DNA of 64,000 nt from Canibacter sp052085365 (GTDB taxonomy: Bacteria; Actinomycetota; Actinomycetes; Actinomycetales; Microbacteriaceae), in contig JBQDFP010000008.1 in assembly GCA_052085365.1 (NCBI GenBank), forward strand, positions 34,983-98,982, written 5' to 3'. This document shows positions 8,945 through 17,094 of the stretch, in pieces. The notes beneath the pieces are model-generated. The model was not told the DNA's origin and did no database searches. It was given only the letters and a program-made list of their open reading frames with translations. The number at the start of each line of letters is the position of its first letter. Positions within the stretch are counted from its first letter, which is position 1. Made by a program: the position numbers and the translations under genes.

Positions 8945-9214
8945 ATGGCACTTGACGCCAAGGTAAAGCAGGAAATCGTTGACGAGTACGCTACCCATCC
9001 AGGTGACACCGGTTCGCCCGAGGTTCAGATCGCGCTTCTGTCACGTCGCATCAAAGACCTGACCGAACACCTGAAAGAACACAAGCACGATCACCACTCA
9101 CGACGTGGCCTGCTTCTGCTTGTTGGTCAGCGTCGTCGACTGCTCACCTACCTGCACCGTATCGATATCGAACGCTACCGTAACCTAATCGAACGTGTTG
9201 GTCTGCGTCGATAA
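8945..9214 (+). CDS. rpsO: 30S ribosomal protein uS15
   Basis: 89 aa, exactly the usual size of S15, which binds the central domain of 16S rRNA early in 30S assembly. Conserved blocks: THPGDTGSPEVQIALL, HKHDHHSRRGLLLLVGQRRRLL and YLHRIDIERY. ACGAAGGGAACCGCT precedes the ATG at 8945, which is preferred to an upstream in-frame start. Bacterial rpsO leaders are often autoregulated; the 146-bp upstream region could hold such a leader, but no specific fold was identified. Confidence 0.96.
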   Translation: MALDAKVKQEIVDEYATHPGDTGSPEVQIALLSRRIKDLTEHLKEHKHDHHSRRGLLLLVGQRRRLLTYLHRIDIERYRNLIERVGLRR

Positions 9215-9233
9215 CTTGCACGAACTTTTCACA

Positions 9234-9272
9234 GGTAAGGCCCCTCTAGACAATGTCTAGAGGGGCCTTACC
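9234..9272. terminator. terminator between rpsO and the purine permease gene
   Basis: An 18-bp perfect inverted repeat (GGTAAGGCCCCTCTAGAC) with a 3-base loop AAT, followed by TTTC on the plus strand. Located between convergent genes, so it can act for both. Confidence 0.85.
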
Positions 9273-9296
9273 TTTCTTGCTGAGCCTTGAGTTTGT

Positions 9297-10781
9297 TTAC
9301 AATGCCGTCAACGCGTGTTCAATTCCATCTCTCGCAAAGTAAATGATGAAGCCAATAGACACGATCCACATCAGCCAATGGACCCGCTTGAATTTGCCTG
9401 CGAACAAGTGAATCAGAGTCCACGAGACAAAACCAACACCAATACCGTTTGCAATCGAATAGGTAAGCGGCATTGCCGCGATCGTCAGGAACGCGGGGAG
9501 TGCGACATAGAAGTCGGTAAACTCGATGTCACGCACCTGCGCAATCATCATGGCACCGACAGCAACCAGTGCGGCTGATCCGACTTCAATCGGCACTGTC
9601 AACGTCAGCGGTGTGAGGAATGCCGAAAGCACAAACAGAAGCCCCACAACCGCGGCTGCTAGCCCGGTGCGAGCACCTTCACCGATACCCGACGCACTGT
9701 CGACATATACGGTGTTAGATGAGGTAGAGGTCGCTCCGCCTGCGATCGCGCCGAGACCTTCGATCACAAAGGCGCTTCGAATCCTCGGAAATTCTCCCGC
9801 CTCAGTTGCGAGGTTTGCATTCTTTGCAAGCCCGGTCATGGTGCCCATCGCATCAAAGAAGTTTGTGAATACGAGAGTGAATACGAGCATGACTGCGGCG
9901 ATCGCCCCGATTCGGCCGAATGAGCCGAAGAGATCGAATTCGCCTACGAGCGACAGATCAGGAATCGTGACCAGTTGCTTGGGAAGCTCAGGAATCGTCA
10001 TATGCCAGCCGTTGGGATCTTCTGCGGACGAAGGAAGCTTTGCGAAAGACTGCACGATAATTGCCGCGACAGTTGCCACCACGATACCGATCAAGATCCC
10101 ACCCGGTACCTTACGAGCAACAAGCACCCCTACGAGCACGAGTGCGAACAAGAAGAGCAGAGTTGGTGCTGAAGTAATTGATCCACCCACACCCAGTTGA
10201 ACCGGTGGTCCGCCTTCAGTGCCGGTGACAAAACCGGAATCAACGAATCCGATAAACGCGATGAAGAAGCCAATACCAACGGTGATCGCGGACTTGAGTG
10301 AGTTGGGGATGGCGCGGAATATCGCCAAACGTGCCCCGGTCGCACCCAGAACCGTGATGATGAGCCCGTTGAGAATCACCAGGCCCATGGCTTCGGGCCA
10401 GGTAACCTGACCGACGACAGATACTGCGAGGAACGAGTTAATTCCCAGCCCAGCAGCAAACGCGAACGGTAGACGTGAGACGATACCGAAAAGTATGGTC
10501 ATAACTCCGGCGGTGACACTCGTTGCGGCCCCGACTTGGGCAGGGTCAAGAAACCCTCCGGCAACATCGGTGTTCGCCTGGCCCCCGAGGATCAACGGGT
10601 TCAAGATGACGATGTAGGCCATGGTCACGAAGGTAACGACACCGCCACGTACCTCGCGGCCGATAGTTGAGCCGCGAGCGGTTATCTCAAAAAATCGATC
10701 AAGCGCTCCGACTCGTCGTGGAGAAGATGATGATGGTGCCGAGGCTGGCGGGGTAGACGTAGTGGAATCTGTGTCGCTCAA
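9297..10781 (-). CDS. NCS2 family permease, AzgA/PbuG (guanine-hypoxanthine) type
   Basis: Integral membrane purine transporter of 494 aa with about 12-14 hydrophobic segments. The opening REVRGGVVTFVTMAYIVILNP and the segment EFPRIRSAFVIEGLGAIAGGATSTSSNTVYVDSASGIGEGARTG (given here as landmarks around residues 45 and 330) identify the AzgA branch of NCS2 rather than the UraA/xanthine branch. The start is TTG at 10781, with AGGAC close upstream; no ATG is available before the first helix. The N-terminal 35 residues are Ser/Thr/Pro-rich. Proton symport of adenine, guanine or hypoxanthine is expected. Confidence 0.88.
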   Translation of the reverse strand: MSDTDSTTSTPPASAPSSSSPRRVGALDRFFEITARGSTIGREVRGGVVTFVTMAYIVILNPLILGGQANTDVAGGFLDPAQVGAATSVTAGVMTILFGIVSRLPFAFAAGLGINSFLAVSVVGQVTWPEAMGLVILNGLIITVLGATGARLAIFRAIPNSLKSAITVGIGFFIAFIGFVDSGFVTGTEGGPPVQLGVGGSITSAPTLLFLFALVLVGVLVARKVPGGILIGIVVATVAAIIVQSFAKLPSSAEDPNGWHMTIPELPKQLVTIPDLSLVGEFDLFGSFGRIGAIAAVMLVFTLVFTNFFDAMGTMTGLAKNANLATEAGEFPRIRSAFVIEGLGAIAGGATSTSSNTVYVDSASGIGEGARTGLAAAVVGLLFVLSAFLTPLTLTVPIEVGSAALVAVGAMMIAQVRDIEFTDFYVALPAFLTIAAMPLTYSIANGIGVGFVSWTLIHLFAGKFKRVHWLMWIVSIGFIIYFARDGIEHALTAL

Positions 10782-10857
10782 ATCGTCCTACTTGAATGGG
10801 AAATTAAATTGGGATGGTTATGACAGTATCAGCCGAGCGCATGCTCTGAACACACAA

Positions 10858-10891
10858 ATCGGGGCTTGATTTGGTGAAATCAAGCCCCGAT
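10858..10891 (-). terminator. hairpin after the class III aminotransferase gene
   Basis: A 15-bp perfect stem ATCGGGGCTTGATTT with loop GGTG. On the minus strand it is followed by TTTGTGTG and lies 21 bp after the aminotransferase stop codon. Confidence 0.75.
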
Positions 10892-10912
10892 GAGTTGGAG
10901 GTATGCGAAGAC

Positions 10913-12307
10913 TTAGAGTTTGTTCTGAGCCTCGGTGAGTACGCTCCGCAAAATGCCACCAATTTCTTCAAACTCAGCCGGACCAATCGTCAACGGCGGT
11001 GCGAGCTGAATAACTGGGTCTCCACGGTCGTCCGCGCGGCAGTAGAGGCCAGCTTCCCACAGAGCCGGTGAGAGCGTGTCACGAAGCAAGCGGTTTGACT
11101 CGGCCTCGTTGAAGGTTTCCTTGGTTGACTTGTCTTTCACGAGTTCAATACCAAAGAAGAAGCCTTCGCCACGTACGTCACCAACAATGTCGATATCGAG
11201 TAGCTTCTCAAGCTCGGCGCGGAACAGCGGGCTGTTTTCGCGGACGTGACCGTTCAGGTCTTCTTCTTCGAAAATATCGAGGTTCTCGAGTGCAGCAGCA
11301 CATGCGGCAGGATGGCCCGCGAACGTGTAGCCGTGCATGAAGGTGTTGTCTTCATTGTTGAACTCATCGTAGATGCGATCACTGACAATGGTGGCACCGA
11401 GTGGCACATAACCCGAGGTAATGCCCTTTGCGCTGGTGATCATATCTGGTTCGTAACCAAACGCTGTCGAAGCGAAGAACTCGCCGATACGGCCGTACGC
11501 GCAAATAACCTCATCGCTCACAAGCAGCACGTCATATTCGTCACAGATCTCGCGTACGCGTTTGAAGTAGCCGGGAGGAGGTGGGAAGCAGCCGCCGGAG
11601 TTCTGAACAGGCTCAAGGAAGACCGCCGCAACAGTGTCGGGTCCTTCAAATTCAATTGCCTCGGCAATTCGGTTAGCTGCCCACTGGCCGAATGCCTCGA
11701 GATCGTCACTTGGAGCGCCCATTTCTTCGGCACGGTAGAAGTTCGTGTTCGGTACGCGGTGGCCGCCCGGGGTGATCGGTTCGTAGAACTTCTTCATGTC
11801 GGGAATACCGGTGATAGCCAGTGCACCCTGCGGAGTACCGTGATAGGCAACCGAGCGTGAAATAACTTTGTGCTTCATTGGTTTGCCGCGGAGCTTCCAG
11901 AAGTGTTTGGCAAGCTTGAACGCCGTCTCAACTGCTTCGCCGCCGCCGGTTGAATAGAACACACGGTTCAAATCGCCAGGAGCGTAGTTCGCAAGTCGTT
12001 CTGACAGTTCAACTGCAGCGGGGTGAGCGTATGACCAGATAGGCATGAAGTCCAGGGTCTGCATCTGCTTAGCAGCTGCCTGAACAATACGTTCACGTCC
12101 ATGACCAGCGTTCACAACAAAGAGGCCTGCTAGACCATCGATGTATTTGTTTCCGTTTGCATCGTAAATGTGGTGGCCTTCGCCGCGTGTAATCACCGGA
12201 ATGCCGTCGTTGAGCACCTTACGTGAAGTGAAGTGCGGCCACATATGGTTGCGGGCGCTGTCTTGCAGCGCGGCAACGTCTACTTGTGCAGTGGGATCGT
12301 ATGACAT
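10913..12307 (-). CDS. class III (omega) aminotransferase, putrescine/beta-alanine type
   Basis: PLP-dependent fold-type I aminotransferase, 464 aa. Visible: DGLAGLFVVNAGHGR near residue 55, the PLP phosphate loop STGGGEAVETA, SDEVICAYGRIG with the cofactor Asp, and the PLP lysine in SAKGITSGYVPLGA (about residue 294). The closest recognisable group uses omega-amino donors (putrescine, beta-alanine, taurine, GABA) with pyruvate. The gene starts 2 bp after the stop of the Lrp regulator, so the two are co-transcribed, and an APC permease is divergent. An amine or amino-acid catabolic role under Lrp control is inferred. Confidence 0.88.
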   Translation of the reverse strand: MSYDPTAQVDVAALQDSARNHMWPHFTSRKVLNDGIPVITRGEGHHIYDANGNKYIDGLAGLFVVNAGHGRERIVQAAAKQMQTLDFMPIWSYAHPAAVELSERLANYAPGDLNRVFYSTGGGEAVETAFKLAKHFWKLRGKPMKHKVISRSVAYHGTPQGALAITGIPDMKKFYEPITPGGHRVPNTNFYRAEEMGAPSDDLEAFGQWAANRIAEAIEFEGPDTVAAVFLEPVQNSGGCFPPPPGYFKRVREICDEYDVLLVSDEVICAYGRIGEFFASTAFGYEPDMITSAKGITSGYVPLGATIVSDRIYDEFNNEDNTFMHGYTFAGHPAACAAALENLDIFEEEDLNGHVRENSPLFRAELEKLLDIDIVGDVRGEGFFFGIELVKDKSTKETFNEAESNRLLRDTLSPALWEAGLYCRADDRGDPVIQLAPPLTIGPAEFEEIGGILRSVLTEAQNKL

Positions 12308-12309
12308 TG

Positions 12310-12892
12310 TTATCGAGTTCCCCAGTCGTACTTTTGTTTTTTGATTTCGAGATACATAAACGTCTCAGTGGCGGCAACACCGTCTATAGCACGGATTTGT
12401 CCGTTCAATACTTCGATGAGGTCGCTATCGTCTTCGCATACCACTTCGATCATGATGTCGAAAGAGCCTGCTGTGAGTACTAGGTAGGACACCTCAGGCA
12501 TGTCGGCNNNNNNNNNNNNNNNNNNNNNNNNNNNNNNNNNNNNNNNNNNNNNNNNNNNNNNNNNNNNNNNNNNNNNNNNNNNNNNNNNNNNNNNNNNNNN
12601 NNNNNNNCTCAGGCATGTCGGCGAGACGATTGGCGACAGTTCGGGTGTCGCCAGAAACGCGAATGCCGATCATCGCAAGTCGTTCGAAACCGAGCTTCAT
12701 AGGATCGGTGACGGCGACTATTTGAGTGATTCCAGCATCCGTGAGTTTTTGCACCCGCTGTCGGACCGCAGCCTCGGAGAGGCCAACCACTTTTGCGATT
12801 TCGGCATAAGACTTTCGACCGTCAAGCTGAAGTTGCTCGATGATCTGTTTTGAAATCGCGTCTAGCGCGGGGGACTGGCGAGTGGTACTCAC
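12310..12892 (-). CDS. Lrp/AsnC family transcriptional regulator (interrupted by an N run)
   Basis: The N-terminal half holds the winged helix-turn-helix (DAISKQIIEQLQLDGRKSYA, then AKVVGLSEAAVRQRVQKL) and the C-terminal half the RAM effector-binding domain (VCEDDSDLIEVLNG, ending in KQKYDWGTR). The frame breaks only at 100 N (12508-12607). The 15 bases on both sides of the N run are identical, and joining them gives one continuous protein of 155 aa, the normal Lrp length. The GTG at 12892 is taken as start (7 bases after CAGAAT, no Shine-Dalgarno). Likely regulates the adjoining aminotransferase and divergent permease in response to an amino acid. Confidence 0.85.
12508..12607. other. assembly gap of exactly 100 N inside the Lrp gene
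   Basis: The 100 N are flanked by the same 15-base word CTCAGGCATGTCGGC at 12493-12507 and 12608-12622. Collapsing the overlap removes 115 bases and restores an intact Lrp reading frame. The gap is therefore probably a scaffolding placeholder rather than missing sequence. Confidence 0.9.
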
Positions 12893-13128
12893 GCTACTGA
12901 TTCTGGCATGCAAAAGCGCAAAAGGCAATTGAAAACGAAGTGCATCCGGTTAATTACTGAGGAAATGATAAGTATTTACTGTGCGGTCCCAGAGCTGTGA
13001 CGAGTGAGAAACGCTCCTGAGCTCTGTGCAGTGTAAGCACAAGCCGACGAGTAACGCGGAGCGAGTAATGAAACTTGTAGCCGATTTTAGGCGTGTCGAG
13101 CGATCAATGTTGCGAAGTAGCGTGGAAA

Positions 13129-13139
13129 GGGGGTAATAT
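13129..13139 (-). repeat. inverted partial copy of the 24-bp tandem repeat
   Basis: GGGGGTAATAT is the reverse complement of the ATATTGCCCCC core of the tandem repeats at 13149-13196, with one mismatch in 11. With the first direct copy it could form a hairpin with an 11-base loop. Confidence 0.75.
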
Positions 13140-13148
13140 TTACATCAG

Positions 13149-13196
13149 TCATATTGCCCCCCGACGGTCGAATCATATTGCCCCCCGACGGTCGAA
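13149..13196 (+). repeat. two perfect tandem copies of a 24-bp repeat upstream of the APC permease gene
   Basis: Copies at 13149-13172 and 13173-13196 are identical. Each starts TCATATTGCCCCCC and ends in the small dyad CGAC-G-GTCG followed by AA. They lie 78 bp before the permease start. A period of 24 bp is compatible with paired operator sites. Confidence 0.9.
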
Positions 13197-13273
13197 AACC
13201 AAAGACCTTTGTTTCTTGACCAATCCAGATGTACTGCGATGTGGGCAAAGTCCGGTGATTCAAGGGAGAGCTC

Positions 13274-14701
13274 ATGTCTGTTGTTACTCAACCCCCGATA
13301 GCGCGCGGCGCGCGGCTTAAACGAAGCCTTGGCTTGTGGGCGATCGTAGGACTCGGTCTCGGCTATATGACCCCGACCGTCGTTTTTGACACCTTTGGGA
13401 TGGTTGCCAGAGACACCAACAATGTTGTGCCATTGGCATATCTTGTTGCGCTTATCGTGATGATTTTCACGGCAATCAGCTACGGCAAAATGTCGGGCGC
13501 TATCCCGAGCGCTGGCTCGGCGTACACGTACGCGCGTGAATCAATGAGTCCTGGCGTTGGATTCATGGTCGGTTGGACCTCACTCATCGACTACATGCTG
13601 CTCCCGATGGTGAACTGCCTCATTATTCGAAGTTACCTAGAAGCAGTATTCCCCGCGGTTCCGGGATGGATCTGGGTCGTTATCTACTGCGCATTTGTGA
13701 CGACCATTATTTACCTGACGATGCGTGGCACGTCGAATGTAAACATGTTGCTTCTGGTCTTCTCGATCATTGTGATGACCGTGTTTGCCGTCATGGTGGT
13801 CGCACAGCTCATGCAGGGCGCTGGTGCAGGACGCGTCTTCGCGCCCGAACCCTTCATACACGGCGGAGTAGAGATGGGCGCCGTTTTAATGGGCGCCACC
13901 ATCGTATGCTTCTCATTTATTGGCTTTGACGCAGTCACGATGTATGCAGAAGAAGCAAAAACTCCGAAAATCATGCCGCGTGCAATTTTGCTCACGGTCA
14001 TCATCGGCGGCGCAATTTTCTTGATCGCCGGCTATCTCACCCAACTGCGTTTCCCAGGGTGGGAAGCTTTCGCACCCGGTGGCGATATGCAGTATGTCGA
14101 AGATTCGACGCTTCCGCTCATTGGACAATTTGTCGGCGGCGGGGTCTTGCAGGCCGTGCTCACCGCAGCAGGTTTCGCAGCAACGCTTGCATCCGGCCTG
14201 GCTTCGCACGCCTCAGTATCTCGCATGCTGCTTGTTATGGGGCGCAACAACGTACTGCCAAAGAAATTCTTTGGCTACATCAATCCGACAACCCACACAC
14301 CAACATTCAATATTGTATTGACCGGCGTGATCAGCCTTCTCGCCGCAGCGTTCACATTAGAAATGATCGCAGCGTTCATTAACTATGGCGCCTTGATTGC
14401 ATTCTCATTCGTGAACATTTCAGTATTTGCGTGGTTCGCCGTCAGAAAAGGCCGTCGTCACGGGTTCAAAGATATTTTCAACTTCATCATCATGCCAGCA
14501 ATCGGCGTGGGCATGACAGGAATTCTGTGGGCAAACTTGCACTTAGACGCACTGATTGGTGGCGGTATCTGGACGATCATTGGATTGGCGTATCTCGTGA
14601 TTATTACCAGAGGCTTTAAGAAGAAGGTGGCATCGTTTGATGAGGCACAGCCAGTCACGGGATACAACAAGATTCCTGAAAGTGACAAAACTGCAGAATA
14701 A
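13274..14701 (+). CDS. APC superfamily amino acid/polyamine permease (PuuP-like)
   Basis: 475 aa with about 12 membrane helices. The first helix carries the APC motif GLGLGYMTPT, followed by GAIPSAGSAYTYARESMSPGVG (landmark near residue 77) and FSFIGFDAVTMYAEEAKTP, all typical of the amino-acid-polyamine-organocation family and closest to putrescine/amino-acid importers. AAGGGAGAG precedes the ATG. Divergent from an Lrp regulator and an omega-aminotransferase, so it may import the amine or amino acid they process; the substrate is not proven. Confidence 0.85.
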   Translation: MSVVTQPPIARGARLKRSLGLWAIVGLGLGYMTPTVVFDTFGMVARDTNNVVPLAYLVALIVMIFTAISYGKMSGAIPSAGSAYTYARESMSPGVGFMVGWTSLIDYMLLPMVNCLIIRSYLEAVFPAVPGWIWVVIYCAFVTTIIYLTMRGTSNVNMLLLVFSIIVMTVFAVMVVAQLMQGAGAGRVFAPEPFIHGGVEMGAVLMGATIVCFSFIGFDAVTMYAEEAKTPKIMPRAILLTVIIGGAIFLIAGYLTQLRFPGWEAFAPGGDMQYVEDSTLPLIGQFVGGGVLQAVLTAAGFAATLASGLASHASVSRMLLVMGRNNVLPKKFFGYINPTTHTPTFNIVLTGVISLLAAAFTLEMIAAFINYGALIAFSFVNISVFAWFAVRKGRRHGFKDIFNFIIMPAIGVGMTGILWANLHLDALIGGGIWTIIGLAYLVIITRGFKKKVASFDEAQPVTGYNKIPESDKTAE

Positions 14702-14773
14702 CAGCGAATAACCGCAACGTATGCCTGTTGTGTCGGACATCACTCCAATACGGCGGGTAAGCTTACTTGCACC

Positions 14774-15883
14774 ATGCATGACTCAGATCTCGCAACCCGC
14801 ATCCGATCGGTGCGGAAGACATTCGCCGATATTGCACAGGTTTCAAACATCCCTGCGCTTGAAAGCGAACTTCAACGACTCGAAAAGCTCGCGGTAGAGC
14901 CGGGCCTCTGGGACAATCCCGAACAGGCACAACAAGTTACTAGCGGGATGAGCCACACGAAAGCGAAGCTTGGGAAACTGCGCGGCGTGAAGCAACGACT
15001 TGATGATCTTGATGTGTTGCTTGAGCTTGCAGATGAAGCTGATGACGCAGAGACCGTCAAAGAAGCAGAGTCCGAGCTCAGCGACATTGAAAAGCTAGTG
15101 AGCGACCTTGAAGTGCAGACGCTGCTGTCTGGGGAATACGACAAGTATCCAGCCGTCATGACGATTCGAGCTGGTGCCGGTGGAGTTGATGCGGCAGACT
15201 TTGCAGAAATGCTGCAGCGTATGTATTTGCGCTACGGCGAACATCATGATTACGCCACGACGATCATGGAAACAAGTTACGCAGAAGAAGCGGGCATTAA
15301 ATCAACGACAATGCAGTTCGACGCGGAGTATGCCTTTGGCAACCTTTCAGTGGAGTCCGGGACTCACCGACTCGTACGCATGAGCCCATTCAACTCAGCA
15401 AACAAGCGTCAAACGAGCTTTGCTGCGGTAGAAGTGATTCCACTGTTGCCAGAAGCGGTCGAAGTGGACATTCCAGAGAACGATATTCGAGTCGATGTGT
15501 ATCGGTCGTCGGGACCTGGAGGGCAGTCGGTGAATACGACAGACTCTGCTGTTCGTCTGACCCACATTCCGACGGGAATTGTCGTGTCGATGCAGAACGA
15601 AAAGAGCCAGATTCAAAACCGTGCTGCAGCACTGCGTGTACTGCAGTCTCGGCTTCTCATTTTGCAGCGCGAAGAAGAAGCCGCGAAGAAGAAAGAACTC
15701 GCCGGCACAATTACCGCAAGTTGGGGTGACCAGATGCGCAGCTACGTGTTGGCACCGTACCAAATGGTGAAAGACTTAAGAACTGATCATGAAGTGAACA
15801 ACCCCCAGTCGGTATTCGATGGGAACCTTGATGGCTTTATCGCTGCTGGAATCCGCTGGCGTTCTCTGCAGCATGAGCAGTAA
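14774..15883 (+). CDS. prfB: peptide chain release factor 2
   Basis: RF2 recognises UGA and UAA stop codons. 369 aa. The stop-codon reading tripeptide SPF is at 204-206 (RF1 would have PxT) and the catalytic GGQ at 249-251. Coiled-coil domain 1 occupies the first 110 residues. The frame is continuous from the ATG, so the programmed +1 frameshift that autoregulates prfB in many bacteria is absent, as is common in actinobacteria. It sits directly before ftsE, a conserved actinobacterial arrangement. Confidence 0.95.
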   Translation: MHDSDLATRIRSVRKTFADIAQVSNIPALESELQRLEKLAVEPGLWDNPEQAQQVTSGMSHTKAKLGKLRGVKQRLDDLDVLLELADEADDAETVKEAESELSDIEKLVSDLEVQTLLSGEYDKYPAVMTIRAGAGGVDAADFAEMLQRMYLRYGEHHDYATTIMETSYAEEAGIKSTTMQFDAEYAFGNLSVESGTHRLVRMSPFNSANKRQTSFAAVEVIPLLPEAVEVDIPENDIRVDVYRSSGPGGQSVNTTDSAVRLTHIPTGIVVSMQNEKSQIQNRAAALRVLQSRLLILQREEEAAKKKELAGTITASWGDQMRSYVLAPYQMVKDLRTDHEVNNPQSVFDGNLDGFIAAGIRWRSLQHEQ

Positions 15884-15987
15884 GAACTACACCATCACCG
15901 ACGGCCACCGAGCTAGCTGAGAATATTGGGTATTTCAGCGAGTCGAAGTCGGCCCTTGATGTGCAACCGCGTACAGTCAGTGGCGTC

Positions 15988-17094
15988 ATGATCACTTTTG
16001 AAAACGTTTCGAAGAAGTATCGGGGAACTCAGCGCCCTGCGCTTGATGGGATCGACCTGCAGGTTGATAGAGGCGAGTTTGTCTTTATCGTGGGTGCGTC
16101 AGGTTCGGGAAAATCGAGTTGCCTCCAGCTCATTCTGCGTGAAGAGCTTCCAACCGATGGATCCGTGCATGTGCTGGGTCAAAACTTGAAAGGCATTTCG
16201 ACCCGAAAGGTGCCTTTCTTTAGACGCAACCTGGGCACGGTATTTCAAGATTTTCGACTGCTCCAGAACAAGAACGTTTACGATAACGTGGCGTTTACTC
16301 TGCAGGTTATTGGCAAGTCACGTGGATTTATTCAAGAGGCAGTGCCGGACACACTTGAAATGGTGGGCCTCGGAGGGAAGGGCAAGCGTTACCCGCATGA
16401 ACTTTCAGGCGGTGAGCAACAGCGTGTTGCCATTGCGCGTGCGATTGTAAACAAGCCAGCTATTCTGCTCGCGGACGAGCCGACAGGTAACCTTGACCCA
16501 GCAACAAGTTTGGGCATTATGCAACTGTTGCAGGCGATTAACGCTGCGGGCACAACTGTCGTGATGGCGACGCACGAAGCCACATTCGTGGATATTATGC
16601 AGCAGCGTGTTGTTGAGCTGTCTGAGGGGCATGTTGTTCGGGACGAACAAAGCGGTGGCTACGGCGAAACAGCATCAGTCCCGATTGAAGATTTGCGGAA
16701 GGCTGGTTTGCGGCCACCTTTGCGCACGAGTGAAGACACGATGCGTGAGGCGCTCTCACCGGAAGCTGAAGCAGCCTCGCACCGTTCTGCGCAAAGCGCG
16801 GCAACTGCGCAAGCTGAGAGTCTCAAACTTGCAGAAGAGCGTTCATCACTGCATGCAACAAACACATTCGCTGAACCAGCTCAACAGAGTGACAATGACG
16901 ACCCTGCGGAGGGCTTCGTTGAGCCGCAGGCGCCAAATCCTGCCCATTTGAAGAAAGCTCCCGATTATTCAGAACTAGACGAGACTCTCGATCCCGTAGC
17001 ACTCGCAGAGCGTGGTCTCGCCGACCGTGGGGGTATGGCGGAGCGCTTGGGATTGGACAGTGACGATGAATCAGATGTGGGGCCTGTTCGATGA
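15988..17094 (+). CDS. ftsE: cell division ATP-binding protein FtsE with long C-terminal extension
   Basis: ABC ATPase that, with FtsX, controls peptidoglycan hydrolases at the septum. Walker A GASGSGKSS at 36-44, Q-loop VFQDFRLL, signature LSGGEQQRVAIARA, Walker B ILLADEPTGNLDP and H-loop ATHEA are intact within the first 225 residues. The remaining 140 or so residues form a hydrophilic, Ala/Glu/Ser-rich tail not found in the usual 220-230 aa FtsE. The ATG at 15988 fits the family start ITFENVSKKY. Its stop overlaps the ftsX start (ATGA). Confidence 0.93.
   Translation: MITFENVSKKYRGTQRPALDGIDLQVDRGEFVFIVGASGSGKSSCLQLILREELPTDGSVHVLGQNLKGISTRKVPFFRRNLGTVFQDFRLLQNKNVYDNVAFTLQVIGKSRGFIQEAVPDTLEMVGLGGKGKRYPHELSGGEQQRVAIARAIVNKPAILLADEPTGNLDPATSLGIMQLLQAINAAGTTVVMATHEATFVDIMQQRVVELSEGHVVRDEQSGGYGETASVPIEDLRKAGLRPPLRTSEDTMREALSPEAEAASHRSAQSAATAQAESLKLAEERSSLHATNTFAEPAQQSDNDDPAEGFVEPQAPNPAHLKKAPDYSELDETLDPVALAERGLADRGGMAERLGLDSDDESDVGPVR

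Larger units (their letters stand above)
12893..13273. promoter_or_regulatory. divergent control region between the Lrp and APC permease genes (381 bp)
   Basis: No credible gene is present. It must contain the promoters for the Lrp-aminotransferase operon and for the permease. Its right half holds a 24-bp perfect tandem repeat and an inverted partial copy. Its left half has no feature I could identify beyond AT-rich stretches. Confidence 0.7.

Noticed and set aside
13149..13196. CRISPR-like repeats
   Set aside because: The two 24-bp units are directly abutting with no spacers, occur only twice, and no cas genes are near.
14774..14860. Programmed +1 frameshift in prfB
   Set aside because: The coding frame is continuous from the ATG; there is no in-frame UGA with a slippery CUU and upstream Shine-Dalgarno.
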